60,000 bases of DNA from Cryptomeria japonica (taxonomy: Eukaryota; Streptophyta; Pinopsida; Cupressales; Cupressaceae): assembly GCF_030272615.1 (NCBI RefSeq), contig NC_081412.1, forward strand, positions 22,910,432 through 22,970,431. Direction: 5' to 3'. Below are positions 44,621-54,521 of this stretch, piece after piece. The translations under genes and the position numbers were made by a program. The notes beneath the pieces were generated by a model. It made no database searches. It was given only the letters and a program-made list of their open reading frames with translations, and was not told the origin of the DNA. The number at the start of each line of letters is the position of its first letter. Positions within the stretch are counted from its first letter, which is position 1.

Positions 44621-46500
44621 TGTAGTCACATAAATCTGTCCACTTAATTAAATGAATACTTAGTATTTATTTGATTATTTAACCATCAATTAATAATTAA
44701 TTAAATTAATATTTAATTAATTCACCTTAACCCTCTTCTCCTATTAATTAAATAAATTATTCAATTTATTTGATTTAATTCACTTAACCAAATTCATACC
44801 ATTAATTAAATAAATAAATCATATTTGTTTAATTAAATCTTCTCTCACATTTAAATAAATTAATATTTATTTAAATCCCCCAAAATCCCACCTCTCACAT
44901 TTAAATAAATTAATATTTATTTAAATCCCCCAAAATTCCACCTCTCACATTTAAATAAATAAATCATTTATTTAAATCACCTTTATCCTCCACCCACTTG
45001 TATTTTTCTACAAAAGCAAGTTGCACAACTATTTTAAATAAATTATTTATTTAAAATCCTATTTATCCTCACCCACTTGAAACCTTTAATGGTTTCCCTT
45101 AAAGTATTCAAACTTGATGGCTTTAAAGTCTTCAAACTTGATGGCTTCCTTCTATAGTCTTCTTAAGACTTTAATGGTTTTCCTTAAAGTCTTCAAGCCT
45201 TTAATGGTTCCCCTCAAAGTCTTCAAGCATTTTAATGCTTTATCTTCCTTTTTCTCATTTAAATAAATTAATATTTATTTGAATATTTATCCAAATACAA
45301 CTTGCACACATTTATTGAAATAAATGAATTTTTATTTTAATAAAATCCTATTTTCCCTCACCCACCAAATCCACTTGCAAAATCTAATCCCCTTCTAGAT
45401 TCTTCTAACCCCTTCCTAATTAACTTAATCCATCCCCTAATTATTGTCACATTCCTAAGCAAAATGGAGTCACTTCTCAAAGCCTAAAAGTCTTTGATAA
45501 CCATTAAAGGCTTTCAACCTTCAACCACTAAATGTCTCAAAGTCTTGGATAACAATTAAAGGCTTTCAACCTTCAACCACTAAATGGCTCAAAGTCTTTG
45601 ATAACCATTGAAGGCTTCCAACTTTCAACCACTTAATCCACAAAGTCTCCAATACCCATTAATGGTTAACCCAAACCTTCCCACATGGTTAAAACATTTG
45701 TTTTGACTCAACCTCTACCCAACCCAAGGGTCTCATCAAGCCTTTAATGCTTTGACCATGATTATCTCTTAATCATTTGCACAAAGGTTTATCCTTGCAT
45801 TAACTCCTAATCCAGTGGGTAATCCTAATTTAGGCTTGACCCTTACCTTCTAGATAACCATGAGGTCTCCTCAGGCATTTAATGCCTCCAACCTCTTCTC
45901 TCAACCCAATCTTATGTTGACACTTGTCACCATTTCATTGGTGCAAATTGTGCACATGGATCCCCAACTTTCAAGCTTGACCCTTGATTAAACCTTTCAA
46001 TCCTGGCCATCCATTGCTCCATTTTTCCTATAAATAGAGCCCATTCCTTCATAATCCAGATCCCGAAAACTTGTATGCATTTAGGCTATAGACATTTTTA
46101 GAGAGCATTTAGCATAAGCAATCTAACATCTTATCATTTTTGGTTAAAATATATCATTTTAGCATCAATAGCATAGTATTTAGCTTTTCATTTCATATTT
46201 GAAGCTTAATATTAAATCTCAATCCTCCATAAGCATCCATAGTGCAAAAAGCTGCTGAGAGCTACACTATTTTGGAACTTGGAGAGGAGAGGAACAAGGG
46301 AGAAGGAACTAAGAGTATGTTAGGAGGTATTTGGAGATGCCTCATCATGTTTGCTTTGATAGTTAAATATGCTTGCATGCTTGTAGTCTCTCTTTTGGTA
46401 TGCTTTTTTAGATTAGTTTTCGATTGACTAACACTAATGTTTTGTGTGTTATTGTGTTATTTGATCATAGACTAATCTTGTGTCATTTAGGAGGGCATCA
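44621..46500 (+). repeat. 5' LTR of Tat-type gypsy element
   Basis: 1880 bp, TGTAGTCACA ... GGGCATCA. The first 450 bp are AT-rich with many TTAATTAAAT/ATTTAAATAAAT self-complementary units. Three tandem copies of a 52-bp unit (AAAGTCTTTGATAACCATTA...) lie at 45479-45640. Confidence 0.93.
46029..46036 (+). promoter_or_regulatory. LTR TATA box
   Basis: CCTATAAATAGAGCCC fits a plant TATA box well; transcript start expected near 46060. Confidence 0.7.
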
Positions 46501-46502
46501 TT

Positions 46503-46520
46503 TGGTGAACCCGACGTGAA
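46503..46520 (+). other. Primer-binding site
   Basis: TGGTGAACCCGACGTGAA begins two bases after the LTR. The complement ends ...CACCA like a tRNA 3' end. I could not assign the tRNA. Confidence 0.7.
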
Positions 46521-49223
46521 TCCAAACACCAAAAAGATCAACTTTTTTTTTTTTTTTAAACCAATAACATGTTTGAATGTTGAAAATGTCACACAGGTTG
46601 CGCTTTTGACACTGTTTTGGTGCGTTTGACATTATTTTGGCGCTATTCACCCTGTTTCAGTGCTTTTTCCTTCTCTGTCTTTCCCTTTCTTTTAGTGTGT
46701 TTGTGTTAAATAGTGCCTCTGTTCAAACGCAGACTAGCGCTATTGTAACAAAACATTGTACAAATCACCTTGTAACCAAAAAAAAAAAACCAAAAAAAAA
46801 AATTAGGCTTGTAGAAGCCCACCAAATAGGCAGATTTTACTAACTATTTTTCTCTTTTGTGCAGATTTAAATTAGATTAAAAAGTAGATTTATATTTTTT
46901 ACTAACTTGTTTTTGAAGTTGGTTTTAAAAATGAATTCACTTTTTATTTTGGTTTAAAATTAACTTCACATTTCAAATTTGGGCTTTTAAAAAAAGAATC
47001 ACACATTTGTTTGGGGCTCTTAAAAAGAATTTCATTGTTCCAAGGTAAAAAGAACCACAAACTTATACAAAAACAACTTTTTTTTTTTTTGCAAGTTAGG
47101 AAACAAACTTCGTTTTGGTGCTTAAAATCAACAAAGCAAATTTTATTTTTTGCATCAAGATAAAACTCACAATCCACACTTCCATTTTTGGTGCAAATAA
47201 AATTCACAATCAACTTGTCTCATTTTTAAAGCAATTTTACTTCATGCAAACGTGTTTTTCATTAAGTTGACCAGGATTTTCAAATTCTAGTTTACTCAAA
47301 AAATTGCCTTTGAAAATTAAAAAGAACCCCATGATTGTTGGAGCAACATCTCCAAATAGTTAGATCACATTGCAATGATAGATTAAAAAGAACAAGTGTT
47401 TTTCATGCTTGGCACACTTGTGCAAAGAGTTGGTCGAGTGGTCCTACTTCTAACACACACTATCCTCTCCCTTGGCTTTCGTGGTCCTAGGTGCAAGAGA
47501 AAAGTGTTAGTAACACTCACATTTTATCTTTTTAAGAGAGGCCTGCCAAGGGATCGATACTCTTGGGAACGACCTCGAGCGGTAAATCCTTCGAGCCGCT
47601 ATAGAAATCAGGTGAGAGCAAAAGTTGTAGCCTTGGGTGTAGCTGTTCCTACAGTGTAACTGGCCGAAAGGACAAATGGGCCCCACCACCAGTTACAAGG
47701 CTCTTAAGTGAGTCACTGCAGAATGAACTTATGTCCAAAAACATCGAACATGACTAAACACCTTTAAGTAGTAGCCCACCTGTTCTATTGATTGAGGATA
47801 TTTGAGATATAATTTAGTGCAAGAGCATAGATGGTTTTGCTCCCAAGATACTCACCATACATATTTCCTTGAGTAGAAACATAGCTTTTTGAAAAGTCAC
47901 TTGTGGCTTGATAAAAGTGGTGACTCCCCCATCATAGGGATCATCTATTTGTTATGCTCGTGCAAGACTTAGTATATCACATCCTTACCTGCCACGGCGG
48001 GATTCATAAGGTATGTAGTACCAAAGTCGAAGAAATATCAAGATGTGGGCTAAATTTATCACAACTGGCCATTTGACCTTAGGGATAAAAAGTGTTTGAA
48101 GTGTGTTCGTTTTACAGACCTAGTGCAAATTGAGCCGACTTCAGGCTTTGGAAATACACCTTAAAATAAATCTAAAGGAAGGGTCAAAAACAAGTCCAAG
48201 GATTGGGTTGATCTAGACCCATACTCATTTGTGCCTTTGAGGCAACATTCTTGTGTTTGTGTGCTTGCTTTGTTTTCTTGTCAAAGAAAAATCAGAAAAT
48301 CAATCCCAAAAACATAGTATTCATCCAACATTTCTCAAAAACAAACAAAAATACCAAAAACAAAGTGCAAACAACAAAGAGACAAATTTTATGACCATTC
48401 TTCACATCTTGCGAAAGAAGAAGTGTCATCAGAATATCAACTTGAAAAGGAGACCATTAAGCTCAAAGGCTTTGATCAAAAGGAGGAACTTCTTCTATCT
48501 CAATAGACAAATCTTTGTCTCACATAGAGTCTTTCTACATCGCATGCGTCTATACCTTCAAGGTAAAACAAATGAGTTTGATTCAGAATCATTGAATCGT
48601 AGAGCTTTTATGCAATATAGAGCTCTGAGTTATCACAAAAATCAAGGAGGAAAGATTAATCCCAACTTCTTCCCAAACATCTGTATCACCTACAACACAG
48701 CTCGAGAAGTGCCACCAACGCCTGAAAGGGAAGAGATAGAGTTTGTCCCATTTGTAACACAAAGTTTTTATTGAAGTTGAAAACATTTTCATCCATCATC
48801 TCACTCATACATCATCACTTCATCATCAATCCGTCCCAACTCTCAAAACATTAAGAGGTTCTTGTCCCAAGTTCTCTTTTAGATATTGCTTGAAATCAAA
48901 CACATCACATCACTTTTTAGATTGTTTCTACATCTAGGATAAGCTCATCCTAAGAGACACATCTATGCAGGTTAAAACTAGTTCATGAGTGAATCCTCTC
49001 ATTACTAGGTAGTCAAAATCTGTAACACATCTCAGATTTCTCTACACCTTATCACATCCAAACTCCTCAAAACAAACAAGCAATTCAAAGAAGGAATTTC
49101 GGTTACATCTACCTTAAAGTGCTAGAGATCCCCATACAACACAAATCACCAACCATCAATCTTTCATTTCATCGACAACTCATCATCATCTTCAATCAAC
49201 TTCACACAAAACTTGCAAACAAA
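46521..49223 (+). other. Long leader of the gypsy element
   Basis: About 2.7 kb before gag, with A-rich and T-rich tracts near 46542 and 46780. It is mostly non-coding, except for one candidate frame at 48253-48774. A long leader is usual in Tat elements. Confidence 0.7.
48253..48774 (+). CDS. Candidate extra ORF upstream of gag, unknown
   Basis: An uninterrupted 173-codon frame ends 450 bp before the gag start. The product is basic and rich in Lys, Arg, Asn and Gln (for example LKRRPLSSKALIKRR), with an acidic end (EREEIEFVPF). I recognise no domain. Some Ogre-type Tat elements carry an additional ORF between the 5' LTR and gag, so this could be a related or decayed ORF1. That gag itself has stops while this frame is open is notable, but 173 codons can arise by chance in such a long leader. 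The first 50 codons are low-complexity, so the true start may be internal. Confidence 0.4.
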   Translation: MFVCLLCFLVKEKSENQSQKHSIHPTFLKNKQKYQKQSANNKETNFMTILHILRKKKCHQNINLKRRPLSSKALIKRRNFFYLNRQIFVSHRVFLHRMRLYLQGKTNEFDSESLNRRAFMQYRALSYHKNQGGKINPNFFPNICITYNTAREVPPTPEREEIEFVPFVTQSFY

Positions 49224-50513
49224 ATGGCTCAAACCCGATCACGGTCAAGGCAACGAGAAATAGAAATTGAGGAAGAAGAAGACGAAAATCTCAATGAATT
49301 TCAAGAGGCACTTGGAGGAAATATGAATGACGAAAACCCAAATACTCCCACTCCTTCAACAATAGAGAGGGCCCAGCATAACCCTCTCTTTAACAGACTG
49401 TTTGACGAAATACTCAGGAGTAATGCAGATGCTCACTTCTTAAAACTCGCTCAAGAAGGAGCCAAACTCCCCTCTGACTTTGATCTTGCCCAATTAAGAC
49501 AAGCATCAGAAAGACAAAGTCGCCATGAGGAGGAAAGAGGTAGAGATCACATCAAATATAACATTCCTCGAGGTAACCCACCACCTCCTCCTCCAAATGA
49601 AATGGAGATGTTGCGGCAACAAGTCGAGAATCTTGCCCAACAACTTCATAGTGGTGTTAAGACCAATCAATTCTCACTTAACGACATCTGTCCCTATCCG
49701 TTTGATAGGAATCTTTATATGCCACCCTTTCCACGAGGATTCGAAACACCCAAATTTGAAAAATATAGAGGAAAGGGGGATCCCCGTGATCATGTCCGAG
49801 AATTTCATTCCACTTGTCTTGAAGTGGCATATGAAGACACCTACCTAATGCGCCTTTTTCCCCAAAGCTTGGGAGGAACAACCACATCATGGTTTTCCTG
49901 ACTACCAGGTGGCATTAGAACATTTGAGGAACTCATCCAGAAGTTCCTGTCTCATTACTATTATAACATTGAACGCGACATCACCATGGCTGATCTATGC
50001 AATACCAAACAAAAACCAGGTGAACTATTCTCAGTATTCCTGCATTGATGGCGCCAAATGTCTAGCAGACATTCTCTTCAGTTACCTGAACGAGAACTAG
50101 TGGAAATTTTCATTTCCAACTTAAACGAAGAAATGGAATTTCACTTGGATGTCAAAGACACAGACTCTTTTAACGATATGATCACCAAGGTTTTAAAATG
50201 TGAAAGGGCACTCATCAAGAAAGGACTCATCAAAATCTTTAATGAACCAAAAGATGGTCCTCGCCCGCGCTTCAATAGTGATAAACCAAACTTCTAGAAC
50301 AAGACTAAGAATATCGTCAACGATGGGGTTGTGGATGATCGAACTATCCAAAATGCACAACCTGTGGTTTAGTTTGCAGGACAAAATCCTCCACCTCAGA
50401 ATAACACAAATGTTCCTTCCAATCAAGGATGCATCACGTCTCATGATGAACCAAGACCTTGTCAGCAAAAACAAAAACGAACATACACTCCCTTAGGGGA
50501 ACCCATTGAAACA
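49224..50513 (+). pseudogene. Gypsy gag, four in-frame stops
   Basis: Gag forms the particle and binds the RNA. The ATG at 49224 has an excellent context (AAAATGGCT) and opens MAQTRSRSRQREIEIEEEED. There follow a Pro run (NPPPPPPNE), a coiled coil, and the capsid-like stretch PFDRNLYMPPFPRGFETPKF ... FHSTCLEVAYED. The frame is the same as that of pol, with no shift, but stops occur at 49899 (TGA), 50046 (TGA), 50295 (TAG) and 50370 (TAG). After the last stop it runs open into the zinc-finger and protease region. The copy therefore cannot make a complete gag without readthrough. Confidence 0.85.
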
Positions 50514-53500
50514 GTGTTGCGACAACTCCTCTCTCAAAATTTGGTTTCTCTACCTAAGCTATCAAACTATGAGCCTCAAGTCAAACCGGCATGGTGGAGA
50601 GATACTGAACACTGTGAGTTCCATCAAGGAAGAGGACACAAGACAAGTAATTGTCACCGATTGAAAGATCTCATTCAGGATCTTATTGATCGAGGAGAAA
50701 TTGAAGTTGAAGGACATGACCCAAAAACAACCAATAATGATCATCAGATGTTCAAGAATCCACTTCCATCACAAGATCAAAGGGGTCCTTCCACTTCTAG
50801 GCGAGGCACTGATACCACTGATTATACGCAGGCTGCGTATAATTATACTGTAAATCACCTGTATGATGCCAGTGAACAAATTGCAACCATAACCTTCAAA
50901 AATCCCACCTCAAATTGCAATGTTGTTACACGTCGTGGCAAGGTCACCATCAAGGCAGCTCCACAAGGCACCACCTCCATCCCAAAGCAGTACAATCTTG
51001 TGGAACAATTAGACAAAACGCCTGTGCTTATATCCATTTTAGAGCTATTGTGCCTATCGCCATCTCATAAAACAATCTTGGATCAAGCACTCCAAGAGGC
51101 GTCAGTCCCTGCAAACCTGAATACAGACCAGTTTCAAGCCATGGTTGGAAATCTAAAGTCATCACCTTGTCTCACTTTTTTTGAAAGTGACAACTCTTCT
51201 TTCCAACAACCTCATAATGCTTCACTACACATTGAAGGCTTTATCAACCAACACAGGATCAAGCGAGTCTTGATAGATAATGGAGCAGGCCTAAACATTT
51301 GTACACTACAGTTGGTCACATCATTGGGATATGCAATACAATTAGTGGATCCTCGCAAGAAGATCACCATCAAGGCCTATGATGATGCAGAGCGTTCATC
51401 CAAAGGAGCTGTGGTACTACCAATCCGAGTGGGCCCTGTGGTAAAGCACATCATCTGTCAGGTTCTGGACCTTCCTCTGCCATATAATCTATTATTAGGG
51501 AGACCTTGGCTACATGCCATGCAAGCTGTTCCATCTACCTACCATCAATGTATCAAGTTCCCACATAATGGTACAGAGATCACAATCCTGGGCGATGCAA
51601 ATCCCTTTGCATTTTGCCATAATATCAGCCATCAACCAGAAATTACTGTTCCTAATAATAGGGAAGCCATTTCCTCCACATCATATGTAAGTCCCGCCTC
51701 TCTTGCCAGTTCGAACACCCCTATACCCAAGCAAGAAAAGTTTAAGATGAAAGTAGCAGAGGAAGGTCCTGGAGAATACAACTTGAGTCAGCTCTTTTGT
51801 GTGGGACAAATGCCCACTTCTCCTAGAACACATGGTAAGCCACAGCAGTTACTCCAGCAACCACTAATCATACCAGCATGTGCCTTGACGCCATTCGTTC
51901 TTGGAAAGAGTCAAGAGGAAGAAACACAAGATGAGGACCTGGCGGAATGGATCTATAAAGATCCCATCACCACTAACATACCGCGAGTTACACTTCCTAT
52001 GGATCAGTATCGCAAAGGCCTTCTCATTATGCAAAGAATGGGATATGATGGTCAGAGTGCTTTGGGATACTGCAAACAAGGACGGCATGAATCTCTGCTA
52101 CCAGAATTCAAACCCAAAGGTAATACAGGCCTTGGCTTTGAAAAAGAGATCCTTCCTAAACTCAGATTCAAAGGAAAACCCAGCAAACCATTTTGCCCAC
52201 CTACTGCAAAGAGGACACCTTTCATAATCAAAGCACCATCAAGCACTATCCCCACTGCCCCATTGAGGCTCACAACTCCACCATCTACAATACCAATCAT
52301 CCCACCAATCAAACCAGTAATCCCATTCGCAACAGCCATTACATCCATAGTACCATTAGCAGCAGCAACTGTATCAGAATCCGCAGCAGCATCTATGGTA
52401 CCAGCAGTTCCTGCAGAAGCCACTGAGTCAACACTGTCGATACTTCCTGTGCCAGATTCTTTTATCCCCATCAAACTTCTTGTAGCACCGATCACTACAA
52501 AGGTACATCAACCAATCACACCTGCCGTGTTTAATTCTAAAGACATCCCAGTATGGTATAGCAATTGGATGCTGGAAAGTGATTTAGAGACCGACTCACA
52601 TGAGTGGGAATTTGATTCTGTACAGCTTAATACTTCAGATGAGGAAGACACATCACCACCTCCACCATGCAAAGACATCCCTGTTTACGAAGAAGCACAG
52701 ATAAAGACCACTTGGGTTCCTGAGCTGGAAACATCTTCCACAGACCCTACGTCTCATCCTACGCCTGATTCTGACAGGGAAAGTACCATCAACGACCTTC
52801 ACCACACTATCTTGACCCTCACTGATACCTCTAATGAACTTAATCTAGTCGATGAAGTAATGCCCATTGTCCACCCTGAACTCATCGAATGGAACCAACC
52901 AAATCCCCCATGTCTTGACCTCTTCCAAAACGATGAGGCTATCATTGACTTTTTGGAATTACGGGATAATCTACCAAGCGGGGATCACAAAGCTGGATTC
53001 GCCATTGAACTTAATAGCGCAGCATACTTCGGGGCGGATGCCAAACCTTTCAGCTACAAAAATATAACAATGAAACATGGATCTTTCAGTGAAAACCACA
53101 CTGTGGCACTGTTTGATCCGACAAAAGTAAAAAGAAAGAGCGTATCCAACGGTGAAAACCTCTCTGAAGCGCCTGAGGATGAAGGGTTTGACATTCTCCC
53201 TGTTAGTACACAACAGGAACGATCCACGATTCTTATCGAGGAAACCAATGAATACAATGTGGGGACTCCTGAAAATCCTCATATCATACATTTGGCATCT
53301 CTTCTCACTCCAGAGGAACAGCCTAAATTTATAGAGTTCTTCCAGAAGCGTCAGATCAACTTCGCATGGTCATATGCAGACATGCCTGGGCTTGATCCTG
53401 ATTTAGTCATGCATCACCTCACCGTAGCAGAAGGAGCCAAACCTGTCAAGCAGAAGCTTCGTAAGATGCATCCCCAGATTGCAGTGCTAGTCAAAACAGA

Positions 53501-54512
53501 ACTCAAGAAACTCCTGGATGTTGGTTTCATTAGACCAATTGATTATGCAGAATGGATCTCCAATATTGTGCCTGTCGGCAAACCAAAAGGGGGCATCCGC
53601 ATTTGTACTGACTTCAGAGATCTAAATAAGGCCTATCCTAAGGATGATTTCCCCCTACCAAATATTGACATCATAGTGGATCTAACAGCAGGACATGCCA
53701 TGCTTTCACTCATGGATGGCTTTTCAGGATACAATCAAATAAAGATCGCACCAGAGGACCAACATAAGACAGCCTTCACATGTCCATGGGGCACATACTG
53801 CTGGAATGTAATGCCTTTTGGTCTAAAGAATGCAGGAGCGACCTATCAAAGAGCAATGACCACCATCTTCCATGACATGATGCATACCATGATGGAAGAT
53901 TATGTTGATGACTTACTAGCAAAATCACTCACTAGAGAAGGGCATCTCCACATCTTAGATAAAATCTTTGATAGACTGGAACAATACCATGTTCGACTCA
54001 ACCCAAAGAAATGTGTCTTTGGAGTAACCTCCGGGAAGCTTCTAGGATACATTGTCTCAAGCAAAGGTATTGAGGTCGACCCAGCAAAGGTAAAAGCAAT
54101 CATGGACATGCCACCTCCAAAGAATATTAGTCAGCTAAGGACATTACAAGGACGGCTTCAATCCATCCAAAGATTCATTGCACAACTGGCTGATAAGTGT
54201 CACCCATTTACACACCCGCTACACAAGAACATCCGCTTTCAATGGGATGCCCGATGCCAGCAAGCATTTCAGACACTTAAAGACTATCTCATGAATCCAC
54301 CATTGTTGATGCCACCAGATCCAAGTAGACCATTGTTACTCTATATCTCGGCAACAAGTACAGCATTGGGTGTACTACTGGCACAACATAATGCAGAAGG
54401 CAAAGAATGTGCTATATACTACATCTCTCGCACACTGGTTGGCTATGAACTCAATTACACACCTATTGAGCGAGCTTGCCTAGCAGTAATCTTAGCAACC
54501 ACTAAATTGTGA
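50514..54512 (+). CDS. Gypsy pol, first part: zinc finger, protease, G-patch-like, RT, RNase H start
   Basis: A 1332-codon open stretch continuing the gag frame; the listed start is only the first Met. Residues 34-47 form CEFHQGRGHKTSNC (CX2HX4HX4C, the usual Tat variant of the gag knuckle). The aspartic protease has LIDNGAGLNIC with Asp at 255. Residues about 498-545 look like a G-patch (LLIMQRMGYDGQSALG ... GNTGLGF). A Pro/Thr/Ala-rich linker follows (about 560-690) and then an acidic region. RT lies at about 945-1220 with KGGIRICTDFRDLNKAYPKD, GFSGYNQI, MPFGLKNAGATYQR and the catalytic YVDD at 1130-1133. RNase H begins after it but lacks the usual first Asp (LYISAT). TGA at 54510-54512 interrupts RNase H. 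Confidence 0.9.
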   Translation: MLRQLLSQNLVSLPKLSNYEPQVKPAWWRDTEHCEFHQGRGHKTSNCHRLKDLIQDLIDRGEIEVEGHDPKTTNNDHQMFKNPLPSQDQRGPSTSRRGTDTTDYTQAAYNYTVNHLYDASEQIATITFKNPTSNCNVVTRRGKVTIKAAPQGTTSIPKQYNLVEQLDKTPVLISILELLCLSPSHKTILDQALQEASVPANLNTDQFQAMVGNLKSSPCLTFFESDNSSFQQPHNASLHIEGFINQHRIKRVLIDNGAGLNICTLQLVTSLGYAIQLVDPRKKITIKAYDDAERSSKGAVVLPIRVGPVVKHIICQVLDLPLPYNLLLGRPWLHAMQAVPSTYHQCIKFPHNGTEITILGDANPFAFCHNISHQPEITVPNNREAISSTSYVSPASLASSNTPIPKQEKFKMKVAEEGPGEYNLSQLFCVGQMPTSPRTHGKPQQLLQQPLIIPACALTPFVLGKSQEEETQDEDLAEWIYKDPITTNIPRVTLPMDQYRKGLLIMQRMGYDGQSALGYCKQGRHESLLPEFKPKGNTGLGFEKEILPKLRFKGKPSKPFCPPTAKRTPFIIKAPSSTIPTAPLRLTTPPSTIPIIPPIKPVIPFATAITSIVPLAAATVSESAAASMVPAVPAEATESTLSILPVPDSFIPIKLLVAPITTKVHQPITPAVFNSKDIPVWYSNWMLESDLETDSHEWEFDSVQLNTSDEEDTSPPPPCKDIPVYEEAQIKTTWVPELETSSTDPTSHPTPDSDRESTINDLHHTILTLTDTSNELNLVDEVMPIVHPELIEWNQPNPPCLDLFQNDEAIIDFLELRDNLPSGDHKAGFAIELNSAAYFGADAKPFSYKNITMKHGSFSENHTVALFDPTKVKRKSVSNGENLSEAPEDEGFDILPVSTQQERSTILIEETNEYNVGTPENPHIIHLASLLTPEEQPKFIEFFQKRQINFAWSYADMPGLDPDLVMHHLTVAEGAKPVKQKLRKMHPQIAVLVKTELKKLLDVGFIRPIDYAEWISNIVPVGKPKGGIRICTDFRDLNKAYPKDDFPLPNIDIIVDLTAGHAMLSLMDGFSGYNQIKIAPEDQHKTAFTCPWGTYCWNVMPFGLKNAGATYQRAMTTIFHDMMHTMMEDYVDDLLAKSLTREGHLHILDKIFDRLEQYHVRLNPKKCVFGVTSGKLLGYIVSSKGIEVDPAKVKAIMDMPPPKNISQLRTLQGRLQSIQRFIAQLADKCHPFTHPLHKNIRFQWDARCQQAFQTLKDYLMNPPLLMPPDPSRPLLLYISATSTALGVLLAQHNAEGKECAIYYISRTLVGYELNYTPIERACLAVILATTKL

Positions 54513-54521
54513 CACTATCTG

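Noticed and set aside
44621-45000. Origin of replication or scaffold-attachment region suggested by AT-rich palindromes
   Set aside because: The sequence is part of the gypsy LTR and recurs at 58957, so its composition belongs to the element.
52052-52495. Antisense ORF of 147 codons in gypsy pol
   Set aside because: Mirror of the Pro/Thr/Ala-rich linker on the plus strand; low complexity.
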